Source: Nannocystis sp.
GTDB lineage: Bacteria > Myxococcota_A > Polyangia > Nannocystales > Nannocystaceae
DNA length: 64,000 bases
Direction: 5' to 3'
Assembly: GCA_016712315.1 (NCBI GenBank)
Contig: JADJRG010000017.1
Location: forward strand, 124,001 to 188,000
Part shown: piece after piece, positions 1 through 7,660 of the stretch
How positions within the stretch are numbered: position 1 is the first letter of the stretch
Layout: each line of letters begins with the position of its first letter
Translations under genes and position numbers: made by a program
Notes under the pieces: model-generated
Seen by the model: the letters and a program-made list of their open reading frames with translations, nothing else
Databases searched by the model: none
Told to the model about the DNA's origin: nothing

Positions 1-970
1 TGGAATGATCGTCGTCGAACTCCTCATACAAATGGGGGATCTGGGCGGCCTCGAGGCGGCGGATGAGGGCGCGGGCGCCGTAGTGGATGTTGTATTGGTC
101 GCGGGCGCCGACGTCGATGTAGAGGTAGCGGAGGCGGCGGAGGTTGGCCAAAGCGGCCGGCTCCGTGACGATCTGGAGGGGGTCGTGGGCGAGCCAGCGG
201 GCCCAGGCGGCGGGGTCGAGCTCGCAGGTGTGGGGATCGACGGGGAGGCGGATCCCCCAATATGCGGCGGGGTCAGGGTCGTAGGTGGCGGCCATGGCGA
301 GGAGCATGAGCACGTGAAATTGATCGCCGCGGAGCTTGGGGGCGTCCGTGAGGGCCTCGATGAAGCGCTGGGCGCTGCCGCCGTAGCGGGCGAGGGCGCC
401 GAGGACCTTGGGGAAGTCAGGGCGGTAGAGGAGGTCGAAGCCGACGTCGCCGGAGTGGCTGGCGATCGCGCCCCAGACGTCAGCGTGGCGCATGCCGTGG
501 ACGAGGGCGCCGTAGCCGCCGCTGGATTTTCCAAAGAGCGCGCGGCCGGCGGGGCCTCGGCGGACGTTGGCCTGCGACTCGATCGCGGGGAGCATGTCGG
601 CGATCAAAAAATCCTCCCAGCGGCCGAGCGCGGCGGAGTTGATGTACTGGTTGCCGCCGAGGGCGGTGAAGCAGTCTGGGAAGGCGACGACGCAGGGGCC
701 GATCTGGCCGGCGGCGTGCAGGCGATCGAGGCGCTGCGGGACGCTCTCGCCGAAGGCGGTCCAGGCGAGGCGGCGCAGGCCGGAGCCGGTGAAGCCGGCG
801 AGGTCGACGAGCAGGGGCACGGGCGGGCCGGCGTCGTCGTAGCCGGGGGTGAGGTAGAGGGCGACGCTGCGGGTGGCGGGATCTCCGAGGAGGTTGTCGC
901 GGAGGGCGGGGCTGTCGACGCGGAGCTCGCGGAGCTGGCCTCGCAGGGGGCTGTAGTTGTGGATCGGCAT
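1..970 (-). CDS. Putative esterase, esterase-D/Fes-like alpha/beta hydrolase (3' end cut by window edge)
   Basis: About 323 codons read leftward from an ATG at 970 and run off the left edge without a stop. The protein has an alpha/beta-hydrolase layout: a beta-strand PVPLLVDLAGF near residue 55, the nucleophile elbow G-K-S-S-G-G at about 147-152 (Ser149 in GxSxG), and near the cut end D-D-D-H-S, whose His is a good candidate for the catalytic His. This matches the putative-esterase family (PF00756) that includes S-formylglutathione hydrolase and enterochelin esterase. No signal peptide is visible, so it is probably cytoplasmic. The long plus-strand ORF over the same bases is low-complexity and is read as a shadow. 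The gene is divergent from hpt, 62 bp apart. The substrate cannot be told. Confidence 0.8.
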   Translation of the reverse strand, partial: MPIHNYSPLRGQLRELRVDSPALRDNLLGDPATRSVALYLTPGYDDAGPPVPLLVDLAGFTGSGLRRLAWTAFGESVPQRLDRLHAAGQIGPCVVAFPDCFTALGGNQYINSAALGRWEDFLIADMLPAIESQANVRRGPAGRALFGKSSGGYGALVHGMRHADVWGAIASHSGDVGFDLLYRPDFPKVLGALARYGGSAQRFIEALTDAPKLRGDQFHVLMLLAMAATYDPDPAAYWGIRLPVDPHTCELDPAAWARWLAHDPLQIVTEPAALANLRRLRYLYIDVGARDQYNIHYGARALIRRLEAAQIPHLYEEFDDDHS

Positions 971-1032
971 GGCGAGGGCGAGACGATAGCACCGGCTGAC
1001 AGACGCGCGCGGTTGTGGGATAAGCCGCCGCG

Positions 1033-1641
1033 ATGATGAACGAGGCGATGAACGAGGCGACGAGGAGCGGGGCGCTGTGGCGCGGCGGCCTGACCAGCGA
1101 TCTGTCGAAGGTGCTGCTCAGCGAGGCGCAGATCCAAGGGCGCGTGGCAGCGCTCGGGGCGCAGCTAGCGGCGGAGTACGCGGGCCGCGAGCTGCTGGTG
1201 GTGGGGATCTTGAGCGGGTCGTTCCCGTTCATCGCCGACCTGGTGCGGCAGATCAACTTGCCGCTGGCGATCGACTTCATCTCGGTGTCTTCGTACGGCG
1301 ATCGGACGCGCTCGTCCGGGGTGGTGCGGATGCTGAAGGACCTGAACCAGTCGATCGCGGGCCGCGACGTGCTGCTGGTCGAGGACATCATCGACACCGG
1401 CCTGACGCTGAGCTACTTGGTGGAGAACCTGCGGACCCGGCGCCCGGCTTCGCTCGAGATTTGTACGCTGCTCGATAAGCGTGAGGCGCGGGTGACGGCG
1501 ACGACGGCGCGTTATGTGGGCTTTGAGTGCCCCAACGAATTCGTGGTCGGGTATGGGCTCGACTACCGCGGGCTGTACCGCAACCTGCCGTTCATCGGCG
1601 TGCTTCGGCCGGAGATCTACGGGGCCGGCGGCGAGGGCTGA
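1033..1641 (+). CDS. hpt: Hypoxanthine phosphoribosyltransferase
   Basis: Purine salvage enzyme that joins hypoxanthine or guanine to PRPP to make IMP or GMP in the cytoplasm. The 202-residue protein carries the hallmark PRPP-binding loop VLLVEDIIDTGLT (about 113-125), an upstream GILSGSFPF loop (58-66), the purine-contacting L-L-D-K-R-E-A-R stretch (147-154) and the C-terminal F-E-C-P-N-E-F-V-V-G-Y-G-L-D-Y block typical of bacterial Hpt. It is about 20 residues longer than the usual 180, mostly at the N-terminus. Two ATGs in a row (1033, 1036) and a third at 1048 leave the exact start open. The next gene starts about 60 bp downstream on the same strand. Confidence 0.95.
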   Translation: MMNEAMNEATRSGALWRGGLTSDLSKVLLSEAQIQGRVAALGAQLAAEYAGRELLVVGILSGSFPFIADLVRQINLPLAIDFISVSSYGDRTRSSGVVRMLKDLNQSIAGRDVLLVEDIIDTGLTLSYLVENLRTRRPASLEICTLLDKREARVTATTARYVGFECPNEFVVGYGLDYRGLYRNLPFIGVLRPEIYGAGGEG

Positions 1642-1702
1642 GCCGGCTGGGAGCAGAATCAGCGCTGGCGAGGGTCGCGATCGGCGCTATCTTCCGCGCC
1701 TC

Positions 1703-2074
1703 ATGTTTGAACGTCCGCTGTTAGACCCGAAGTCCCCCACCCCCGCCGTCGCCGAGACGATCGCGAACTTCCACCGCCGCGTGATCGATGAGGTCGCCGC
1801 GGCGATCGAGTCGGAGCCGGTGGTGGTGGTGGGCATGGCCCAAAATCCGTTCGTCAAGAAGGCCCGCAAGGCGCTCGAGGCGGGCGGGGTGCAGTTTCGA
1901 TACCTCGAATACGGCTCGTACTTCTCGGCGTGGAAGGAGCGGCTGGCGATCAAGATGTGGAGCGGGTGGTCGACCTTCCCGCAGGTGTTCGTGCGCGGCC
2001 GGCTGATCGGCGGCGCGACGGACACGGAGCGCGCGCTCGCCGATGGCTCGCTGCGGGCGCTGTTGGACGGCTAG
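1703..2074 (+). CDS. Glutaredoxin-fold protein lacking the active-site cysteine
   Basis: 123 residues from the ATG at 1703; upstream in-frame codons are ignored because homology begins here. The middle shows a monothiol-glutaredoxin pattern: a strand ending VVVVGM, a loop A-Q-N-P-F where CGFS or CPYC would sit, helix KKARKALEAGG, strand FRYLEYG, and the cis-Pro block T-F-P-Q-V-F-V followed by G-G glutathione-binding positions. The whole protein has no cysteine at all, so thiol-disulfide chemistry or Fe-S ligation through the usual Cys is impossible. A structural or ligand-binding role is inferred. Its TAG stop overlaps the TAG of the convergent hydrolase gene (shared CTAG at 2071-2074). Confidence 0.8.
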   Translation: MFERPLLDPKSPTPAVAETIANFHRRVIDEVAAAIESEPVVVVGMAQNPFVKKARKALEAGGVQFRYLEYGSYFSAWKERLAIKMWSGWSTFPQVFVRGRLIGGATDTERALADGSLRALLDG

Positions 2075-3549
2075 CGGCGCTGGAGGATCCAGGCGCGGAT
2101 CTGCGCGAGCGCGGCGGGGTCGAGGGTGGTCTCGATCTCGCCGTACTCGTCGAGCGTGCCCTTGGTGGCCGGCTGGAAGAGATGGTTGAGGCCGGGCAGC
2201 TCGAGGGTTGTGACGTCCTTGTTGCCGGCCCTCCGCAGGCCAGCGGCGATCGCGGCGAGGTTGTCCGCGGCGGGGACTTGCAGGTCGAGGCCGCCGCCGA
2301 GGGCGAGCACGGCGGGGCGCTTGAGCTTGCGGAGCTGCTGCGCTGGGTCGGCCTTGAGGAAGGAGCGGAACCAGGGCGAGGTGAGCGCGGCTCGTTGAGC
2401 GGCGAGGACTTGGTCGAGCGCGGCGGCGTCGCCGGCGAGGGCGGGGGATTGGGCGAGCACGAGGGCGCGCAGCTTGGCGTCGATCTCGGCGTCAGGGCGG
2501 CCGCCGGTGAGGGCCTTTAAAAAATCCTGCTGGCGGGCGACGAGCTCGGTGATGTTGGCCTCGTCGCTGCCGCCAGCGCGTGAGAGGGCGGCGAGCTGGG
2601 CGGCGAGCAGATCTTGGGCGGGGACTCCCATGCCGGCGAGCAGGACGAGCATGTCGACGGCGGCGGGGCGCTTGGCGGCGGCGACGAGGGCGATCTGGGC
2701 GCCTTCGCTGTGGCCGAGGAGGCCGCGTCGGCTGCCTTTGAGCGCGGGCTCCGCGGCGAGGCGGTCGAGCATAGCGAGCGCGTCGTCCGCGAGCTCGGGG
2801 TGGGTGGTCAAGCTGGTGTCGCCGCTGGAGCCGCCGACGCCGCGATCGTCGCAGCGCAGGGTGGCGACGCCGCTTCGGCCGAGATCGTCGGCGAGCACGG
2901 CGAAGGGGCGGTGATCGAAGATAGTCTCGTCGCGATCCTGCGCGCCAGAGCCGGTGAGGAGGGCGAAGGCTGGGAACGGACCTGTCCCTTGGGGCAGGAC
3001 GAGGGTGCAGGCGAGCGTGACAGCGCCGCGGGCGAGGGTGAGCTCGGTGGTTTGGTAGGGGAAGGGAGCGACTGGGGTCTGCGGGCGCCTCGGGCTGGTG
3101 TCCTCGCCGGAGGCGAGCAGGCGCAGCTTGACGGGCATGGTCTGGCCCGCCTGCTCCATGACCCCCTCGGCTCGGTCGCCGCTGCGCTCGAGGGCGAAGA
3201 CGGCGACGCGGGCCTCAGGGGCGCCGGGGGGGGCGAGGGTGAACTCGAGGCTGGTGTCGTCGAAGGAGACGTCCTGGAGAGCGAGGCCCTTGGCGCCTTG
3301 TTGGGGGATGTCGATGGCGCCGCTCCAACCGCCCGTAGGATCGGGTAGGAGGTGGACGGTGACGCTCAACGAGGCGGCGCCGACGGTGATCGCGCCGGTC
3401 CAGCGGGATGGCTCGCGCTGCGGGGCGGGGGCGGGCGCTGGTGCGGGGCCGGCCTCGGCGGGCGCGCTCGGCGGGGCGGCAGGAGGCGGCGACTTGGTGG
3501 CGCAGGCGGTGAGCAGGAGCGCGAGGGCGAGCGGCGTGGAGCGGCGCAT
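2071..3549 (-). CDS. Alpha/beta-hydrolase lipoprotein (S9/S33-type)
   Basis: 492 residues from the ATG at 3549. This start was chosen over an upstream one at 3786 because it gives a clean lipoprotein signal, LALALLLTAC (lipidated Cys16), followed by a Pro/Ala-rich linker. Residues about 50-150 form a beta domain seen before the hydrolase domain in this family. The hydrolase domain from about 165 has the oxyanion-loop region L-L-T-G-S-G-A-Q-D-R-D-E, the D-D-R-G-V-G-G-S turn near 235, the nucleophile elbow G-H-S-E-G (Ser281) and a late L-N-H-L that supplies the His. The likely role is a periplasm- or outer-membrane-facing serine hydrolase of unknown substrate. It overlaps the convergent glutaredoxin-like gene by 4 bp at the stops. 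Confidence 0.85.
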   Translation of the reverse strand: MRRSTPLALALLLTACATKSPPPAAPPSAPAEAGPAPAPAPAPQREPSRWTGAITVGAASLSVTVHLLPDPTGGWSGAIDIPQQGAKGLALQDVSFDDTSLEFTLAPPGAPEARVAVFALERSGDRAEGVMEQAGQTMPVKLRLLASGEDTSPRRPQTPVAPFPYQTTELTLARGAVTLACTLVLPQGTGPFPAFALLTGSGAQDRDETIFDHRPFAVLADDLGRSGVATLRCDDRGVGGSSGDTSLTTHPELADDALAMLDRLAAEPALKGSRRGLLGHSEGAQIALVAAAKRPAAVDMLVLLAGMGVPAQDLLAAQLAALSRAGGSDEANITELVARQQDFLKALTGGRPDAEIDAKLRALVLAQSPALAGDAAALDQVLAAQRAALTSPWFRSFLKADPAQQLRKLKRPAVLALGGGLDLQVPAADNLAAIAAGLRRAGNKDVTTLELPGLNHLFQPATKGTLDEYGEIETTLDPAALAQIRAWILQRR

Positions 3550-3791
3550 GCGGCGGAGTATACGGGAGATGCGCGCCTTCGCTCGAGGTCTCTCCACGAG
3601 GCCGCGGACCGGACAGGATCGAGCGGGGAGGCGCGACGATGGCCGCGACTCGTCGCGCATCGAGCCCTCGCCGATCTCGCGACGGGCGGGCGCAGGCGAT
3701 GATTCGATCTTCCGGCCAGCCGGCTGCGCTGATCCCGAATTGACGTGAGGGCGCCCCTCCCAGACACTGGGGGCTGGAGTCGACACTTCAA

Positions 3792-4199
3792 ATGCATCAC
3801 TACGGGATCAAGGGTTTCAAGGCGGGTTGTGTGGTAGCTGTCTTGCTGGCGGGCTGCTCCGGGGACGACGGCGAGACCGGCGCGACGACGACGACATCAG
3901 GCGCGACGACGACGACCGACGGGGCGACGACGACCGACGGGGCGACGACGACCGACACAGGCAGCGGCAGCGCGAGTGAGTCCGATTCGACGACCTCAGG
4001 GGTCGATCCGACGACGTCGACGTCGGCGGCGACCTCAACGTCGGCCACAGACTCAGACTCGGAGACGGCGACGACCGGGCCGGCGCCGTTCTGCGGCGAC
4101 GGGGCGGTCGACCCGGGCGAGGAGTGCGACGATGCAAACGATAGAGACATCGCGCAAAAACCAAACAGGTGCGCGAATTCACGAGTTCCTGTCTTTTAA
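3792..4199 (+). pseudogene. 5' piece of a split Cys-rich/fibrinogen-like lipoprotein gene
   Basis: Encodes a lipoprotein signal (VVAVLLAGC), a long Thr/Ser/Asp linker (GATTTT-type repeats) and the first half of a DUF4215-like repeat, C-G-D-G-A-V-D-P-G-E-E-C-D-D-A-N-D. After 4141 the sequence leaves the family abruptly and stops at 4199, just before an integrase gene. The repeat resumes precisely at 14161 and continues in 17952-18818. Joining 3792-4141, 14175-14454 and 17952-18818 gives 1497 nt, an uninterrupted 498-residue frame. In its present state this piece could still make a short secreted Thr-rich lipoprotein of 135 residues. Confidence 0.85.
4128..4141. repeat. attL core of element A (14-bp direct repeat)
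   Basis: GACGATGCAAACGA, identical to 14161-14174; the bases on either side differ. It encodes D-D-A-N-D of the E-E-C-D-D-A-N repeat motif, so integration here splits the coding sequence between codons of a conserved motif. Confidence 0.85.
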
Positions 4200-4222
4200 A
4201 GCAGGTAATTATTGTCATTGTC

Positions 4223-4247
4223 TTGGTTTGTTCTTGGTTCGATTTCG
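4223..4247. promoter_or_regulatory. Left arm-type repeats of element A
   Basis: Two tandem near-copies, TTGGTTTGTTC then TTGGTTCGATT, 11 bp apart, lie about 82 bp inside the left core and immediately before the integrase ribosome-binding site. A matching pair sits near the right end (14074-14097). The position and spacing suggest integrase arm-binding sites, which could also control int transcription. This is inference from pattern only. Confidence 0.5.
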
Positions 4248-4265
4248 GCAGGGAGGAGGGACGAC

Positions 4266-5525
4266 ATGCTCACGAACACACAGGCCCGTGACGCCAAGCC
4301 GCGCGCGACCCGCTACGAGATCACCTGCGACGCGCTCCCGGGGTTCATCCTCAGGGTGCTGCCAACCGGCAAGAAGGTGCTCTTTGTCCGATTCCGCGAC
4401 CGCAACGGCAAGGACCAGCGTCGCCGCCTCGGGCTGCTCGGCCCCGAGCTCAGCCTCGATGAGGCGCGCAAGCTCGCTCTGCGGATCATCGCGCATCGAG
4501 GCGACGATCCGAGCGAACCCGCCCCACCCGCGCCGGTTATCGCCCCCTTGCTCCCGCTCGTCCCCGCGGCGAGACCGGGGCCGAAGCGGCTCACCGTCCG
4601 TGAATTCTCCTGTCGATTTGAACAGGAGCACATCGACATGTACTTAAAGCCACGGACGGCGCACAAGTACCGCACGATCCTCAGGATCTACATCCTCCCG
4701 GCCTTCGGCGATCAGCCGCTCGAAGCCGTCACCGCCGCCGACGTGCAGCGCCTGCACAACCGCCTCCACGCGGTCCCCTGCGCCGCGAACTACGTCCGCT
4801 GCGTGCTCAGCGTCATGTTCTCCAAGGCCCAGCATTGGGGGGTTATCGCGAACAACGCCCGCAACCCGGCGACGGTCGTTCGTCGCTTTCGGGAGCGCGC
4901 TGTGGAGCGCTTCCTCAGCCCCGAAGAGCGCCGGGCGCTCGATCGAGTGCTGACCGCCGCGGAGGGGTTCCCGCGCGGCGCGAAGGGGCATATCGGCAAG
5001 GACGCGATCTGGGCGATCCGCCTGCTCCTGCTCACCGGCATGCGCCGCGACGAGGTCCGCGACCTGTGCTGGGAGTATATCGACTGGCGCCAAGGCACCC
5101 TGCGCTTGCCCGACTCAAAGACCGGCAAGCGCGACATCATCGTCTCCGATCAAGTCATCGCCCTCCTGAAGAAGATCGCCGCGGCGAAGGGCAACCCCCG
5201 CCAGGGCCTCGTCGTCAGCTCGCTCAACGGCCTCAAGCTGCACAGCCTCGATCGGAGCTGGCAAAAGGTCCGTCGCCTCGCCGGCATCGAAGACGTTCGC
5301 CTCCACGACCTCCGTCACTCCGTCGCCAGCGACGCGATCATGAACGGTGTGCCGCTCGAGGTGGTCGGAAAAATGCTCGGCCACCGCAACTACCGCACCA
5401 CCCAGCGCTACGCGCACATCGCCGACAACGTGCTGCGCGACGCCGTGAACCTCACCAGCGAGACGATCGTCCGCGCGAGCCGCAGCGGCACGAGCGGCCC
5501 CCGCAAGCGGCCAGGCGGCCGATAG
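4266..5525 (+). CDS. int: Tyrosine recombinase / integrase of element A (P4-type)
   Basis: 419 residues from the ATG at 4266, preceded by a strong GGAGGAGGG at 4252-4260; the ORF opens upstream at 4212 but the family N-terminus (LTNTQARDAKP) begins here. Order of domains: an N-terminal arm-binding DUF4102-like domain (about 1-85), a Pro-rich linker, a SAM-like core-binding domain (about 105-215) and a catalytic domain (about 230-405). The catalytic residues are all present: Arg260 in T-G-M-R-R-D-E-V, a hairpin Lys in S-K-T-G-K, His347 and Arg350 in L-H-D-L-R-H, His373 in L-G-H-R, and the nucleophile Tyr382 in R-Y-A-H-I. It should therefore be active. It is expected to recombine the GCAAAC-containing cores at 4128 and 14161. 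Confidence 0.93.
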   Translation: MLTNTQARDAKPRATRYEITCDALPGFILRVLPTGKKVLFVRFRDRNGKDQRRRLGLLGPELSLDEARKLALRIIAHRGDDPSEPAPPAPVIAPLLPLVPAARPGPKRLTVREFSCRFEQEHIDMYLKPRTAHKYRTILRIYILPAFGDQPLEAVTAADVQRLHNRLHAVPCAANYVRCVLSVMFSKAQHWGVIANNARNPATVVRRFRERAVERFLSPEERRALDRVLTAAEGFPRGAKGHIGKDAIWAIRLLLLTGMRRDEVRDLCWEYIDWRQGTLRLPDSKTGKRDIIVSDQVIALLKKIAAAKGNPRQGLVVSSLNGLKLHSLDRSWQKVRRLAGIEDVRLHDLRHSVASDAIMNGVPLEVVGKMLGHRNYRTTQRYAHIADNVLRDAVNLTSETIVRASRSGTSGPRKRPGGR

Positions 5526-5675
5526 CCCGCCGCGGAGTCGCATCTACGCCCGTCGGCGTCGCGAGCGCGCGTCTCTCGATCTCGAGCCTGCGCCCCGCGC
5601 AAGGCCGCCCTTGTTCACTCCGCGTCCTCGTGCTCCGATAAGCGGGCTCACCAGGGTAGGGAAGACGGGGTCGGC

Positions 5676-7382
5676 ATGCGGAATCCTTCGATCGTACAGG
5701 CGATGACATACAGCGCGTTGCTCCTCTCGTGCAGCGGCGGCGGCGGTGAATCTGCCACCGCGGGCGAGAGTGACAGCGCAACCACCACAACGACCGCGAC
5801 CGCCACCGACGCGACCCAAGGCGGCACGATGACCGAGAGCGGCACCACCCAAGGCGGCACCGCCTCGATGAGCGACTCCGACGCGACCACCGCGAGCAGC
5901 GCCTCCGAGAGCGACCCCACCACCACCACCGGCCTCACCGGAAGCACCAGCGGCCCCGGGAGCGCGACCGACACCGACCCCACCGCGACCGACGCTGGCA
6001 CTGACACTGACACTGACACTGACACTGACACTGACACCGACTCTGACACCAGTGGCCCCAACTTCTGCGGTCAGGACCCGCCCCTCGGCTTCATGGGCGA
6101 CTTCAACGCCGAGTGCAAGAACGAGCCGAAGATCGGCACCTTCTCTCCCGTGCTCGAGTGGAACAAGAGCGCCTGGTCGGTCGCCCCGAGCAGCGCTCAG
6201 ATCATGGTGCAGCCGGTCGTCGGTCCGCTGACCGACGACGACAAAGACGGCGTCTACGGCAGCGCCGGCGACATGCCCGCGATCGTCGTTGTCTCCTTCA
6301 CGGGCACCGCGTGGACTGGCGCTGGGGTGCTGCGCGCCGTCACCGGCGAAGGCACCGAGCTCTTCTCTGTCAGCGATCAGAGCCTCGGCGGCGCCTCGGG
6401 CCTCGCGATCGGCAACATCGACGACGATCCTGCTCCGGAGATCATCGCCGTCGCCACCAACGCCGCCATCAAGGCCTTTGAGCACGACGGCGCCCTCAAG
6501 TGGACCAGCGCCACCTACCCTGGCGATCTCGGCGCCTATCCCGCGGGCGCCGCTCCTTCGATCGCCGACATGGACGGCGATGGCAAACCGGAGATCATCG
6601 TCGGTCGCGTGATCCTCAACAACAACGGCACCTTCCGGGCCAAGGGCGCCTTCGGAGTCGGCCAAGGGATCTATACGGCCGCCTCCTTCGCCGCCGACGT
6701 CGACGGCACCCTCGAGGTCGTCGTCGGCAACGCCCTCTACCGCGCCAACGGCACCGCGATCTGGAGCCTCAACCTCGCCGATGGATTCCCTGCTGTTGCC
6801 GACTTCACCGGCGACGGCAAGGCCGAGATCGTCGTCGTCACCAACGGCGGCGTACGCCTCCAGAGCGCCGAAGGCGCCGTCATCTGGACCAAGGTCAACC
6901 CAGCTGGCGTCGGCGGCCCGCCCACCATCGCCGACTTTGACGGCGACGGAGAGCCTGAGATCGGCATCGCCGGCAAGACCGCCTACATCGTCTTTGACAC
7001 CGACGGCGAGGTCTTGTGGCAGAAACCCACCAAGGACGACAGCTCCTCCGCCACCGGCTCCGCCGTCTACGACTTTGAGGGTGACGGCGTCGCCGACATC
7101 GTCTACGCCGACGAGACCAGCCTCTGGGTCTTCTCCGGCATCGACGGCGCCGTCAAGCTCAAGGCGCCGCACAACAGCGGCACTCTCATCGAGACCCCCG
7201 TGATCGTCGACGTCGATAACGACGGCGAGGTCGAGATCGTCGTCACCCACAACAACGCCTTCTTCGGCGGCCCTCTGCTCGGCATCTCGGTCATCGGCGA
7301 CCAGAACAAGTCCTGGCGCCCCGGCCGCAAGATCTGGAACCAGCACGGTTACTCGATCACAAAAACTATACACCTGTCGTGA
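5676..7382 (+). pseudogene. 5' piece of a split FG-GAP/VCBS-repeat lipoprotein gene
   Basis: Starts with a lipoprotein signal (ALLLSC), then a long Thr/Ser/Asp linker that includes a hexanucleotide GACACT repeat near 6000-6045. From about residue 125 comes a beta-propeller of FG-GAP/VCBS repeats with Ca-loop-like motifs such as D-I-D-D-D-P-A-P-E-I, D-M-D-G-D-G-K-P-E-I and D-F-D-G-D-G-E-P-E-I. The family motif W-N-Q-H-G-Y-S-I-T is cut right after I-T, replaced by K-T-I-H-L-S and a stop. The missing C-terminus, beginning N-V-E-D-T, lies at 12239-12686. Joining 5676-7363 to 12239-12686 gives 2136 nt, an exact 711-residue frame. The truncated form could still be exported. The family is common on myxobacterial surfaces; its ligand is unknown. 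Confidence 0.88.
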
Positions 7383-7447
7383 AACCGCCATGCGCGGTCT
7401 TATACGCGACAATGTGCGCTTTGGAACAGGTCCCTTGGGCTGCTTGT

Positions 7448-7468
7448 TTGTCTCGAATTTGTCGCGAA
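7448..7468. promoter_or_regulatory. Left arm-type repeats of element B
   Basis: TTGTCTCGAAT followed by TTGTCGCGAAG, 11 bp apart, about 85 bp inside the left core. This is the same layout as 4223-4247 in element A but with a different sequence. They are proposed as integrase binding sites, by position and periodicity only. Confidence 0.45.
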
Positions 7469-7513
7469 GAATCTGGGGGGTAGGAGGAAACCGCCCGGGT
7501 CACCCCCGCTCTT

Positions 7514-7660
7514 GTGAAGCAAGCGGAACCGAGGGCGCCCACGAGCATCACGCTGCGCCGGCTCGTCGAGCGCTTCGTGCGAGTGCACGTCGACGTCCGC
7601 CTCAAACCCGAGACGGCCGTTACCAGAGCACGATCGACCCCGCTTACGGCGCCTTCGGCA
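7514..7660 (+). pseudogene. Integrase remnant of element B
   Basis: The frame from 7514 reads S-I-T-L-R-R-L-V-E-R-F-V-R-V-H-V-D-V-R-L-K-P-E-T-A. After a frame change at about 7618 it continues R-Y-Q-S-T-I-D-P-A-Y-G-A-F-G. This parallels the start of the core-binding domain in the element A integrase (L-T-V-R-E-F...Y-L-K-P-R-T-A-H-K-Y-R-T-I...L-P-A-F-G). Both the N-terminal domain and the whole catalytic domain are missing, and the rhodanese gene runs into the remnant from the other strand. Identification rests on about 40 aligned residues seen by eye. Confidence 0.65.

Noticed and set aside
5..1036. 343-codon plus-strand ORF opposite the esterase gene
   Set aside because: Gly/Ala/Val/Glu-rich shadow of a high-GC gene on the other strand; the minus frame has a hydrolase fold with a GxSxG motif.
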